This document shows, piece after piece, positions 1 to 7,035 of a stretch of DNA of 32,609 bases. Each line of letters begins with the position of its first letter. Position 1 is the first letter of the stretch. The stretch is from an uncultured Pseudomonadota bacterium (GTDB lineage Bacteria > Pseudomonadota > Alphaproteobacteria > RF32 > CAG-239): positions 1 to 32,609 of the forward strand of contig CADBMG010000078.1 of the NCBI GenBank assembly GCA_902795745.1, written 5' to 3'. The position numbers were made by a program, and so were the translations under genes. Below the pieces are notes generated by a model. It did no database searches. It saw only the letters and a list, made by a program, of their open reading frames with translations, and was not told the DNA's origin.

Positions 1-13
1 AGCAATGTGCTAA

Positions 14-57
14 AAAATGCAAGTGGAAAATTAAACTTGCATTTTGTTTGATTTTTT
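14..57 (+). terminator. Rho-independent terminator of a gene left of the window
   Basis: Bases 14-24 and 35-45 form a perfect 11-bp stem with a 10-base loop, and the right arm runs into a T-rich stretch to about 57. It would stop a plus-strand gene ending before the window. It also separates that gene from the histidine phosphatase/QueH gene starting at 111. Confidence 0.7.
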
Positions 58-110
58 ATATGTTAAAAACATAGTTGATTAATGGGCTTAAATGTTGAAG
101 ATAAATTGAT

Positions 111-1223
111 ATGAAAAAACATTTATACATTGTTCGTCATGGTGAAACAGACTATAATGCACAGGGCATTTGTCAAGGACAGTTAATTGATGCCGATTTG
201 AATGAACGCGGACGGGTGCAGGCACAAAAACTTATAGCAGCACTGCAAGATAAAAATATAGGAGCTATATACAGCAGTCCGCTTAAACGTGCCAAGCAAA
301 CAGCAGAGATTATTGCCTCCGGTTTGGGTTTGGATGTTAATTTGCACGAAAAATTGATTGAAGGAAATTTCGGTATAGCTGATGGGACGTCGATGAAAAT
401 AGTTCGTACTTGGCCGACATATAAGCTATGGACTAATCCTAATCCGAAGTATGATGATGTGCATTATGAAAACGGCGAGAGCAAAAAGCAAATACGTTTG
501 CGAGTTTTAGAAGCCTTAAAAGAGATTTGTGCGCAGGAAAAAGCGGATAATATTTTGATAGTTGCTCATAGTGCTATTTTACGTTTTTTGAATTGGTCAA
601 TCGGTAATTATATTCAACAAATGCCGAATGGCTGTGTGTCAGAATTCTTATTTGAAAATGGAGAGCTTAAAGAGGCACAAAAAGGAAAAATTTTATTGCT
701 TTCATGCTGTGCTCCGTGTTCTTGTGCCGTCATCAAGACATTGGCGGAAAAAAATACGGATTTTGCGGTGGCGTTTTATAATCCGAACATTCGTCCGTAC
801 GATGAATATGTTAAACGGCGCGATGAAAATGAGCGTGTATGTAAGATGTATGGTATAGAGTTTATTGAGCTTGAATATGATAATGATCGTTGGTGCAGTT
901 TAACTAAGGGTTTGGAGAATGAACCGGAGCGTGGCAAACGTTGTTCGGTGTGTTTTGAAATGCGCATAAGGCGAGTGATGGAATATGCCAAAGAACATGG
1001 TTTTACGGCAGTTGCTTCGGTTCTGGGTGTTTCGCGGTGGAAGAATCTGGCACAAGTTAATGAGGCCGCAGTAAAAGCATCAGCGACGACAGGTGTGGTT
1101 TATGTCGAAATTGAGGGGCGCAAAAACGGAATGCAGGAATTGCGTGCGGCTCTGATTAAAGAATTAAATTTATATAATCAAATATATTGCGGGTGCAAAC
1201 CGCAACTTAACAAAGGAGTGTAG
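111..1223 (+). CDS. queH: Histidine phosphatase domain fused to epoxyqueuosine reductase QueH
   Basis: A 370-residue protein with two unrelated domains in one frame. Residues 1-190 are a histidine phosphatase (phosphoglycerate-mutase-like) domain: RHGE at 9-12 with the phospho-acceptor His10, Arg60 in SSPLKR, a likely acid Glu84 and the second His153 in VAHS. Residues 191-370 match QueH (DUF208), the iron-sulfur enzyme that reduces epoxyqueuosine to queuosine at the tRNA wobble position: CCAPC at 199-203, a YNPNIRP motif near 223-229, the pair Cys278/Cys281 and the closing CGC at 360-362. All expected QueH cysteines are present, so that half should be active. QueH is normally a stand-alone protein of roughly 180-230 residues. 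The junction near residue 190 is short. The start is ATG with only a weak GAAG upstream. It is the first gene of a two-gene operon. Confidence 0.9.
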   Translation: MKKHLYIVRHGETDYNAQGICQGQLIDADLNERGRVQAQKLIAALQDKNIGAIYSSPLKRAKQTAEIIASGLGLDVNLHEKLIEGNFGIADGTSMKIVRTWPTYKLWTNPNPKYDDVHYENGESKKQIRLRVLEALKEICAQEKADNILIVAHSAILRFLNWSIGNYIQQMPNGCVSEFLFENGELKEAQKGKILLLSCCAPCSCAVIKTLAEKNTDFAVAFYNPNIRPYDEYVKRRDENERVCKMYGIEFIELEYDNDRWCSLTKGLENEPERGKRCSVCFEMRIRRVMEYAKEHGFTAVASVLGVSRWKNLAQVNEAAVKASATTGVVYVEIEGRKNGMQELRAALIKELNLYNQIYCGCKPQLNKGV

Positions 1224-1225
1224 AA

Positions 1226-2206
1226 ATGCAGAAAATTATTCCGAATAAATTGCAAAAGGGTGATAAAGTGATGATTGTAGCACCGGCGCGCGGTTTGAAA
1301 TTAATCAGTGCCGATTGTCGTGAACTTGCTGAAAAAAGGTTGCGTGAGATGGGACTGAATCCGGTGTTTGCTCCTAATACAACCGATGCAAATTTTGATG
1401 CTATGTGCAGTTGGAATGCTCAAGCACGGGCAGATGATTTAATGACAGCTTTTTCCGATAAATCAGTTAAGGCAATTTTTACCGTGTTAGGTGGTTTTAA
1501 CAGCAATCAGATTTTACCGTTGCTTGATTTTGAAATTATTAAGGCGAATCCGAAAATATTTTGCGGTTTTTCCGATATAACGGCGCTGCATGCAGCAATT
1601 AATGCTAAAACCGGTTTGCAAACATATTACGGTCCGCATTACAGTTCAATAGGTATGAGAAAAGGGTGTGAGTACACATTGCAATATTTGCAAAAAATAT
1701 TGTTCAGTGATGAGGTTGTAGAAGTTTTGCCGGCGGAACAATGGAGCGATGATGCGTGGTTTATTGATCAGGAAAATCGCGAATTTATACCTAATGACGG
1801 CTTTTGGAATATTCATAACGGTAGTGCAAAAGGCACGATTGTCGGTGGTAATTTGTGCACTTTTAATTTGCTTTTAGGTACGGATATGCGTCCGGTATTT
1901 GCTCCTGATACGATTTTAATGATTGAAGATGACGGCGGAAGCAATGCGGCAGTGTTTGATCGTAATTTGCAAGCCTTATGTTATCAGCCTGATTTTCGAA
2001 ATGTTAAGGCTTTGGTGATAGGGCGTTTTCAAAAAGAATCAAAAATTGATAGGAAAATGTTGGAGTTTATTATCAACAATAAGCCTGAACTGAAAAATAT
2101 TCCGGTGTTGGCGAATGTCGATTATGGTCACGCCACGCCGATTATTACCATTCCTTTAGGCGGAGAGGCTGAACTCAATAATGGAAAGTTGACTTTGGCA
2201 AAATAA
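1226..2206 (+). CDS. LD-carboxypeptidase, peptidase family S66 (LdcA/MccF-like)
   Basis: A 326-residue cytoplasmic serine peptidase of family S66. Members remove the terminal D-alanine from murein tetrapeptides during cell-wall recycling (LdcA), or cleave microcin C-type peptide-nucleotides (MccF). The catalytic triad is visible: Ser116 in GFSDIT, Glu234 in MIEDD and His302 in GHATP. The N-terminal segment (KGDKVMIVAP) and the GGFNSNQIL loop fit the family. The start follows the QueH-fusion stop by two bases, and its ribosome binding site (AAAGGAG) lies inside the end of that gene, so the two are co-transcribed and probably translationally coupled. No link between QueH and wall recycling is known to me. 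The sequence alone does not separate LdcA from MccF function; housekeeping LdcA is the safer reading. No signal peptide is seen. Confidence 0.88.
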   Translation: MQKIIPNKLQKGDKVMIVAPARGLKLISADCRELAEKRLREMGLNPVFAPNTTDANFDAMCSWNAQARADDLMTAFSDKSVKAIFTVLGGFNSNQILPLLDFEIIKANPKIFCGFSDITALHAAINAKTGLQTYYGPHYSSIGMRKGCEYTLQYLQKILFSDEVVEVLPAEQWSDDAWFIDQENREFIPNDGFWNIHNGSAKGTIVGGNLCTFNLLLGTDMRPVFAPDTILMIEDDGGSNAAVFDRNLQALCYQPDFRNVKALVIGRFQKESKIDRKMLEFIINNKPELKNIPVLANVDYGHATPIITIPLGGEAELNNGKLTLAK

Positions 2207-2227
2207 ACAAATTATTTACGTCAAAAC

Positions 2228-2259
2228 AAAAAATCCCCGACTGACGTCAGGGATTTTTT
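2228..2259. terminator. Bidirectional terminator between convergent genes
   Basis: Bases 2228-2237 and 2250-2259 pair as a 10-bp stem with an A-run on one side and a T-run on the other. The loop contains the palindrome TGACGTCA. It can end the LD-carboxypeptidase operon on the plus strand and trcR on the minus strand. Confidence 0.85.
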
Positions 2260-2276
2260 CATTTTAAGCAAAGTTT

Positions 2277-3098
2277 TTACTTTTTCTTTGCGGTTGCTTT
2301 CTTTGTTGTTTTTTTAGCAGCAGCTTTTTTCGCTGCGGTTTTAGTCTTTGTTGTTTTTTTAGCCGTAGTTTTGGTTGTTGCCGCTTTGGCGGTTTTAGCT
2401 TTGGTTACCGTTTTTTTAGCAGCTGTTTTTTTCGTTGCCGTTTTAGTTTTTACTGCTTTACTTTTTGGTGCAGTCTTTTTCGCGGCAGTTTTAGTTGTTT
2501 TAGTTTTTACTGTTTTTTTCTTTGCTGCAACCTTAGTCTTTTTAGCTTTTTTAGCAGGTTTCTTTTTGGTCTTAGGTTTAGGATTACTTAATGCCTCTGA
2601 TACGCTAACTGCTTTTTCCAGTGAAATTTCATCACAGAGGCCTAATGTCATCGGGTTTTTCGGCTTTAAGTCTTCATAGCCTTTATTTCGAACCTTGGCA
2701 ATTGTCGGTTTTGTAGTGCCTAATAATTTGGCAATTTGCGAATCGATAATGTTAGGAAATTGTTGCAGAATCCATAAAATTGCCGCCGGCTTTTCACTAC
2801 GCTGCGTCGGGGTTAGCAGCTTTTTAGCCTTGGCATTGCGCTCTTTAACATTGTTCTCTAAAACGTTTGCTACCAAATCGGCATGCGAATCGGCTTCACA
2901 ACGATGAATTTCTTCCCAAGTTAGCTGATTGTTGTTAATCGGACTCAGACCGACAATATTATAAGCTACATCGCCGTCTGCAATGGCTTGAATTTCTAAT
3001 TCGTGAATTTCGCAAAACTTAGCAATTTGGCGAAAAGTCAGTGTCGTATTTTCAACAAGCCATACGGCTGTTGCTTTTGGCATTAAAGGTGCTGTCAT
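2277..3098 (-). CDS. trcR: TrcR-like cell-cycle regulator (DUF1013) with histone-H1-like tail
   Basis: A 273-residue protein. Residues 1 to about 165 resemble DUF1013/TrcR, an alphaproteobacterial family named cell cycle transcriptional regulator. Visible features are the N-terminal segment PKATAVWLVENTTLTF, a WEEIHRCEAD stretch, and a helix-turn-helix-like region around 105-140 (PAAILWILQQFP then GTTKPTIAKVRNKG). Residues from about 171 to the end are almost only Lys, Ala and Thr, in irregular repeats of the KKTAAKK kind, about 100 residues long. This looks like the tail of histone H1 and of bacterial H1-like proteins, and it should bind DNA or RNA non-specifically. The gene ends just beyond the shared terminator and has its own upstream region at 3099-3180. 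Function is inferred from the family; the tail is directly seen. Confidence 0.85.
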   Translation of the reverse strand: MTAPLMPKATAVWLVENTTLTFRQIAKFCEIHELEIQAIADGDVAYNIVGLSPINNNQLTWEEIHRCEADSHADLVANVLENNVKERNAKAKKLLTPTQRSEKPAAILWILQQFPNIIDSQIAKLLGTTKPTIAKVRNKGYEDLKPKNPMTLGLCDEISLEKAVSVSEALSNPKPKTKKKPAKKAKKTKVAAKKKTVKTKTTKTAAKKTAPKSKAVKTKTATKKTAAKKTVTKAKTAKAATTKTTAKKTTKTKTAAKKAAAKKTTKKATAKKK

Positions 3099-3127
3099 AA
3101 TTTTATTCCTTTCATTTTTTGTTCTCT

Positions 3128-3170
3128 ATATGCTTACTGTAAACAAGCAACTTTCAATATACAAGCATAT
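3128..3170. repeat. Inverted repeat upstream of trcR
   Basis: ATATGCTT at 3128-3135 is repeated inverted as AAGCATAT at 3163-3170, with an extra AAGCA half-site at 3145-3149. It lies 30-72 bases upstream of the trcR start, where a promoter must be. A related ATGCTT...AAGCAT pair occurs at 3513-3535 in the rpmE promoter. It could be an operator; no regulator can be assigned. Confidence 0.35.
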
Positions 3171-3188
3171 TTTTCACTTTATAAACGC

Positions 3189-3216
3189 AAAAGGCCTGCT
3201 CAATGCAGGCGCTTTT
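3189..3216 (-). terminator. rpmE terminator
   Basis: On the minus strand, an AAAAG...CGCCTGC stem (plus-strand arms 3205-3216 and 3189-3199) closes over a five-base loop with one bulged base and ends in TTTT. It lies 20 bases past the rpmE stop. Confidence 0.75.
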
Positions 3217-3235
3217 AGCAATTGCTTTGGTAACA

Positions 3236-3463
3236 TTAGTTATTTTTCAAACCAAAAGCGGCAAACTTATTGTTAAATTTGCTTACCTGACCGCCACTGT
3301 CTACCAAGCGACGTTGACCGGTCCAAGCCGGATGCGACTTCGGGTCAATTTCGAGCAACATCTTATCGCCGGCTTTACCCCAAGTCGATTTGGTTTTAAC
3401 TTCTGTTCCATCTGTCATCACATATGTAATCTCGTGATAATCAGGGTGAATTCCTTTTTTCAT
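3236..3463 (-). CDS. rpmE: 50S ribosomal protein L31
   Basis: A 75-residue protein matching bacterial L31, a surface protein of the large ribosomal subunit near the central protuberance and the bridge to the small subunit. The start MKKGIHPDYHEI, the middle STWGK, and HPAWTGQRRLVDSGGQVSKFNNKF are typical of alphaproteobacterial L31. There is no cysteine, so this is the zinc-independent form. GGAG sits upstream of the ATG. The gene has its own promoter at 3503-3531 and its own terminator, so it is a single-gene unit between trcR and the phosphatase-like gene. Confidence 0.96.
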   Translation of the reverse strand: MKKGIHPDYHEITYVMTDGTEVKTKSTWGKAGDKMLLEIDPKSHPAWTGQRRLVDSGGQVSKFNNKFAAFGLKNN

Positions 3464-3502
3464 TTATATTCTCCAATTAACAACTTACGATATTTTTTAG
3501 CC

Positions 3503-3531
3503 TTTATACATTATGCTTTTCAAATACGCAA
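3503..3531 (-). promoter_or_regulatory. rpmE promoter with overlapping inverted repeat
   Basis: Read on the minus strand: TTGCGT (3526-3531), a 17-base spacer, then TATAAA (3503-3508), about 40 bases upstream of the rpmE start. An ATGCTT/AAGCAT inverted repeat (3513-3535) overlaps the -35 box and spacer. Confidence 0.7.
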
Positions 3532-3565
3532 GCATTATTTTTATCATTTTTTAATTTTTTTCGAT

Positions 3566-4348
3566 TTAAGCGAACAAATCAGCTGCTTTTTGGCGCAAAG
3601 CTTCATTGCAAGCAATAATTCTGCCGCCGCTTAGTGCTTTGAGCAAATCTTCGCTACGCACGTCCTTTTCGCCCATTGCCAATACATAACCTCCGGCTTC
3701 TTTAACCAATAATATGCCGGCAGCCATTGAAATAATCGGAGTGTCGACAATAGCAGCAATATCGGTTTTGCCGGCAGCAACATAGGCTAAATCCATAGCC
3801 GGACAGCCGCTGATGTTGAGGTTAGGCGAAACGCTTAAAGCTTTCTGGACTAAGGTCGCAGCAGCATTGGTGCTGAACAATGCGTTTTCAATGTTTTTGC
3901 GACCGGCTACCCGTAAACGTTCGTGGCTGCGGAAGCCTTCTTTGAATGCTCCGGCACCTTTTTCGGCAAAAAACATCTCATCGGTTATCGGATTATACAC
4001 TGCCGCTAATGTCACGGTGTTGTTTTCAATCATGGCTACCGATAGAGCAAAACGCGTGTTGCCGTGTGCAAAATTTGTCATACCGTCAATAGCGTTAATT
4101 ACAAAATAGCTATTGTTTGTCGGGAGCGAATCGACTGTTTCGCTGACAAAAGCGTAGTTAGGCTTTATTTTAGCGAGTTCTTCTTGCAAAATATTGCGTA
4201 CTTTTTCATACGAATGTTGAGCAAATCGTTCTCCGCCGTGTACCGAAGTCTGCAGGTGTTCCAATTCGTTGAAATCACGCGCCAACGGAATAGCAGCCTT
4301 TTTCAGTGCGCCAATGGTTAAGGTCAAAAGAGGAGAAAGATATGCCAT
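3566..4348 (-). CDS. Inositol monophosphatase-like protein, catalytic residues lost
   Basis: A 260-residue protein with the fold signatures of the inositol monophosphatase/SuhB family, whose members are magnesium-dependent sugar-phosphate or nucleotide-phosphate hydrolases. The glutamate of motif I is present (Glu70 in FVSET). The metal-binding motif usually written DP(I/L)DGT is here NAIDGM at 85-90, so the first Asp is Asn85 and only Asp88 remains. The WDxAAG motif reads ISMAAG at 206-211, so its metal/base Asp is Ser207. The usual VTxxD segment near residue 45 is also not recognisable. KEAGG at 216-220 confirms the alignment. The protein is therefore probably inactive or altered in chemistry. 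Its ATG overlaps the efp stop by one base (TAATG), so it should be translated together with EF-P. Confidence 0.82.
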   Translation of the reverse strand: MAYLSPLLTLTIGALKKAAIPLARDFNELEHLQTSVHGGERFAQHSYEKVRNILQEELAKIKPNYAFVSETVDSLPTNNSYFVINAIDGMTNFAHGNTRFALSVAMIENNTVTLAAVYNPITDEMFFAEKGAGAFKEGFRSHERLRVAGRKNIENALFSTNAAATLVQKALSVSPNLNISGCPAMDLAYVAAGKTDIAAIVDTPIISMAAGILLVKEAGGYVLAMGEKDVRSEDLLKALSGGRIIACNEALRQKAADLFA

Positions 4349-4911
4349 TATTTTGCTCTTTCAACATAATTAGCTTCGGCTGTGCCGACAACGATTTTAT
4401 CACCTACGCCGATGAACGGAGGAACAGTTGTGCGTACGCCGTTATCCAAAATTGCCGGTTTGTATGACGAAGAAACGGTTTGTCCCTTGATTACAGGTTC
4501 GGTTTCAACAACCGTGCAAACTACTTGCAACGGCAAATCAACGGAAATAGGACGACCGTCGATGTAAGAAATTTTTACATCCATACCGTCAGTCAAAAAC
4601 GGGCGCGAATCGCCTAAAATATCTGCCGGCATGGTAAATTGTTCGTAAGTATCGGATTCCATAAAGGTTAATCCGGAAGCATCTTCAAACAAAAATTGGC
4701 AATCTCTGTCTTCTACCATCAACTTTTCAACCGTATCCTCGGTTCTAAAGCGTTCATTGGTTTTGGTACCGGCTTCAACTTCTTTCATTTCTACCTGCAT
4801 AAAAGCTCCGCCTTTTCCCGGTTTGATGTGTACGGCTTTGGTAATTGTCCATGGCTTGCCTTTATATTCAATAACCCAGCCAATTCTTATTGCTCCTGCG
4901 AGTTGTTTCAT
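4348..4911 (-). CDS. efp: Translation elongation factor P
   Basis: A 187-residue EF-P, the tRNA-shaped factor that binds between the ribosomal P and E sites and relieves stalling at proline runs. The N-terminal KOW-like domain carries the tip loop PGKGGAF with Lys33 at the position that is modified in other bacteria. The OB domains follow, and the C-terminal half has ISVDLP and GVGDKIVV motifs typical of the family. Length fits the usual 185-190. GGAG lies upstream of the ATG on the minus strand. It is the first gene of a two-gene operon with the phosphatase-like gene. The lysine-modifying enzymes EpmA and EpmB are not in the window, so the modification state is unknown. Confidence 0.97.
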   Translation of the reverse strand: MKQLAGAIRIGWVIEYKGKPWTITKAVHIKPGKGGAFMQVEMKEVEAGTKTNERFRTEDTVEKLMVEDRDCQFLFEDASGLTFMESDTYEQFTMPADILGDSRPFLTDGMDVKISYIDGRPISVDLPLQVVCTVVETEPVIKGQTVSSSYKPAILDNGVRTTVPPFIGVGDKIVVGTAEANYVERAK

Positions 4912-5025
4912 CTTTTATTCTCCATATATACAATTTTAAAAGTGATTGATGAGGGCAACATAAAACATTTATTTTTTTTTCGCAACAAAAATTTTGCTTT
5001 TCGTAATTTTTTAACAAAAAAAATG

Positions 5026-5053
5026 TTGACTTTCAGAAAAATAGCGATATTAT
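5026..5053 (+). promoter_or_regulatory. Sigma70 promoter of the GC-rich orphan gene
   Basis: TTGACT (5026-5031), a 16-base spacer and TATTAT (5048-5053), giving a leader of roughly 20 bases before the ATG at 5083. Surrounding DNA is extremely AT-rich, in contrast to the gene it serves. Confidence 0.7.
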
Positions 5054-5082
5054 TCTTTTTGTCTAACCAATAATTAAGATAT

Positions 5083-5592
5083 ATGGAAAAGAAAAAAATT
5101 TTGCCTTTCATCCTGATGCTTATGGATGAAAGTGGTGCTACGGTTGATGATATCCGTGAGGCACAGATTCTTGCTCGCAGGTCCAAGTATGCCGACGAGA
5201 GGTTTGATTTGCTGGTTGAGGTTGACGGAGAGCGCAGGCGTGTGCCTTTTAGTGAAGGCAAGGAAATGAAGCCGCTCGGTATTTTTCCGCGCAACAGTTC
5301 AAGGTTCTTTATCCTCTTCGGTGTGAGCCAGCCGGCGCCGTATCCTGATGAGCTGCGCAGCCAGATGGCCGACAAGCACGTGGCCGAGAAGGTCATCGCT
5401 CCGGTTTTGCCTGAACTCAACGCCAAGCTCAAGGAGGTCGGCATTGCTCCGCTTTCCGGTCGTTACTGGATTGACGGAATGGAGCATTCCGGCAACGGCT
5501 ACTGGGCGTTGATCTGCAACAAGCTTAATGCTGATGTGACGTACCTCGACGAGAAGCACAAGGCGATGATTCTGCTCGGAGGGTATCTCTGA
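5083..5592 (+). CDS. Orphan protein of unknown function with GC-rich codon use
   Basis: A 169-residue soluble-looking protein I do not recognise. It starts MEKKKILPFILMLMDESGA, then a charged helical part (about 20-45), a basic/acidic beta-like part around VEVDGERRRVPF, and a C-terminal segment with SGRYWIDGMEHSGNGYW. No signal peptide, no membrane segment and no metal-binding cysteine cluster (one Cys only). Base composition stands out: hand counts of lines 5221-5280, 5341-5400 and 5401-5460 give 57-60% GC, against 37% for line 5941-6000. It favours GAC, AAG, GAG and GTC codons where neighbours use GAT, AAA, GAA and GTT. It has its own promoter and a strong terminator, so it is an independent transcription unit. 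Acquisition by transfer is likely; the ribosome binding site is weak. Confidence 0.75.
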   Translation: MEKKKILPFILMLMDESGATVDDIREAQILARRSKYADERFDLLVEVDGERRRVPFSEGKEMKPLGIFPRNSSRFFILFGVSQPAPYPDELRSQMADKHVAEKVIAPVLPELNAKLKEVGIAPLSGRYWIDGMEHSGNGYWALICNKLNADVTYLDEKHKAMILLGGYL

Positions 5593-5606
5593 GCATGAAA
5601 TCTTTG

Positions 5607-5646
5607 AAAAAATCCTGTTCCCCCACAAGGGCGGCAGGATTTTTTT
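5607..5646 (+). terminator. Terminator of the GC-rich orphan gene
   Basis: An 11-bp stem (5607-5617 with 5635-5645), extended inside by C/G pairs, is followed by T residues. It begins 15 bases after the stop at 5592. Confidence 0.85.
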
Positions 5647-5720
5647 GTACTGTTATATTTTTACTTGATTTATGATAAAAATCAGCTAAGGTGGGTACAT
5701 ATTAATGACAAAGGAGAAAA

Positions 5721-6302
5721 ATGATGTTGCTTTTAGCTTTATTTCTTGCCGTTTTTATTTACAGCGTTCCGGTTTTGGCGAATCCGGCTTGTGCCGTATG
5801 TACGGTAGGGGTGGTTGCCGGTTTGAGTGTTGCCCGCAATTTGGGTGTTGATGACGGTGTGGTAGCAATTTGGTCCGGCGCATTACTCGCACTCATCGGT
5901 TATTGGACAATATTGTGGTTTGAAAAGAAAAATTGGAATTTTCCTTTGCGTAATTTTTTATTAATGGCTTTGTCCTTAGCGATGATAGGCGGGGTTTATA
6001 TTAAAGATTTGGTGTATACTCCGCAGCCGATTTTGATTTTTTATATGGATCCGTTTTTGTTCTGTGCCTTACTCGGTGCGCTTATTTTGATATACAGTTC
6101 GGTATTTTATCAATGGATGAAAGCAAAAAACGGCGGACACGCTCATTTTCCGTTCGAAAAAGTGGTGTTACCGATTGCGGCATTGGCTCTTGCCAGCTGG
6201 GCGGTTGATTATTTGCAACTGTGCCAACCGACGGCGGAGGACGGAATTGAGGCTGTTTTGAATATACCTGCCGACGGTTCTGATATTTATGACTTTAATT
6301 AA
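5721..6302 (+). CDS. Small membrane protein with CxxC after its signal segment
   Basis: A 193-residue protein. Residues 1-20 form a hydrophobic signal segment ending in VLANPA, directly followed by CAVC (Cys24, Cys27). Then come about four more membrane segments: roughly 45-67, 78-95, 105-130 and 147-168. The motif GVVAGLSVARNLGVDDG (29-45) resembles a conserved stretch I recall from small membrane proteins of uncultured bacterial phyla, but no function is known to me. If the signal is cut, the CxxC would sit at the outer face, where it could bind metal or join a disulfide. AAGGAG lies six bases before the first of two adjacent ATG codons. It has its own unit, with a weak terminator at its end. 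Function is not assigned. Confidence 0.7.
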   Translation: MMLLLALFLAVFIYSVPVLANPACAVCTVGVVAGLSVARNLGVDDGVVAIWSGALLALIGYWTILWFEKKNWNFPLRNFLLMALSLAMIGGVYIKDLVYTPQPILIFYMDPFLFCALLGALILIYSSVFYQWMKAKNGGHAHFPFEKVVLPIAALALASWAVDYLQLCQPTAEDGIEAVLNIPADGSDIYDFN

Positions 6303-6342
6303 AAAAGTTTTTTCATCAAAGTTGCTTTGAAACGGCTTTTTT
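6301..6342 (+). terminator. Probable terminator after the CxxC membrane protein
   Basis: An A-rich/T-rich outer stem (6301-6307 with 6336-6342) encloses a small 6-bp hairpin (6316-6321 with 6325-6330). It overlaps the stop codon. The rest of 6343-6470 is AT-rich with no open frame of interest. Confidence 0.45.
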
Positions 6343-6470
6343 ATCAATGACGGAAATCTTCTGAATGATATTCTGAAAATCTTTTTTGCTGCTTTTCCTG
6401 AAAAATGATAAAAAATAATTATATATAAGAAAACGAGAAAAATACCATTTGAAAGATGTATTAAAATCAA

Positions 6471-6499
6471 TTGACAACCAATATAGAATCTTTTATATA
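6471..6499 (+). promoter_or_regulatory. Sigma70 promoter of the XRE-trmB operon
   Basis: TTGACA (6471-6476), a 17-base spacer and TATATA (6494-6499), close to consensus. Transcription would start about 6506, some 30 bases before the ATG at 6538. Confidence 0.85.
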
Positions 6500-6537
6500 G
6501 GTATACATAATAAATTAATATTTTATAGGAGCAGAAG

Positions 6538-7035
6538 ATGAGAAGAACAAAGTCTATACGCGGCAGAATGGACGATAATGAGCCAAATCCGATTGATGTT
6601 CACGTAGGAAAGCGTATTCGCTTGCGTCGTACTATTTTGCACATGACGCAGCAGCAATTGGCAGAAAAGTTGGGCTTGACTTTTCAGCAAGTGCAGAAAT
6701 ATGAAAAGGGTTTGAATCGCGTAGGAGCAAGCCGTTTGTGGGATATCAGCTGTGTTTTGAGCGTACCAATGAACTTCTTTTTTGAGGATATTGATGCTCG
6801 TGTTGCCGAATGCAGTCCGCGCCCGAAAAATGAGGGTGATGCTTATGTTCATGATGTACCGCCGGAGCTTGAAGATGATCCGATGAAGCGCGCCGAGACG
6901 TTGGAACTTGTTCGTGCATATTATAAAATAGTGAACCGTACTTTAGCTAAGAATATTTTCAATTTGTTGGTAGGTTTGTCCAGATCCAATTATAATACTC
7001 CGGATTTGGAATCATTAGAAAATGACGATAAATAA
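6538..7035 (+). CDS. XRE-family helix-turn-helix regulator
   Basis: A 165-residue DNA-binding protein. The XRE/Cro-type helix-turn-helix spans about residues 22-82: VGKRIRLRR, MTQQQLAEKLG, then the recognition helix TFQQVQKYEKG, and an ending SVPMNFFFEDI that is typical of a common alphaproteobacterial XRE subgroup. The C-terminal 80 residues are charged and lack a recognisable ligand domain; a helical part at 105-150 could be used for dimerisation. AGGAG lies seven bases before this ATG; Met11 is a possible alternative start. The promoter is strong. The 3' end overlaps trmB by 14 bases. Its targets cannot be told from the sequence, though self-regulation is plausible for the family. Confidence 0.88.
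   Translation: MRRTKSIRGRMDDNEPNPIDVHVGKRIRLRRTILHMTQQQLAEKLGLTFQQVQKYEKGLNRVGASRLWDISCVLSVPMNFFFEDIDARVAECSPRPKNEGDAYVHDVPPELEDDPMKRAETLELVRAYYKIVNRTLAKNIFNLLVGLSRSNYNTPDLESLENDDK

Noticed and set aside
2277..2590. Direct repeats resembling a CRISPR or satellite array
   Set aside because: Repeat units are irregular, have no spacers of constant size, and are explained by the low-complexity coding sequence.
2371..2679. Plus-strand hydrophobic open frame
   Set aside because: It is the reverse complement of the Lys/Ala/Thr tail of trcR; a Val/Leu/Ala-rich shadow is expected from such codons.
3203..3634. Plus-strand frame across rpmE
   Set aside because: It covers the certain L31 gene, its promoter and terminator on the opposite strand.
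4908..5444. Minus-strand frame of 178 codons overlapping the orphan gene
   Set aside because: It runs into the efp upstream region, is Ser/Leu-rich low-complexity, and lacks the promoter and terminator that the plus-strand gene has.
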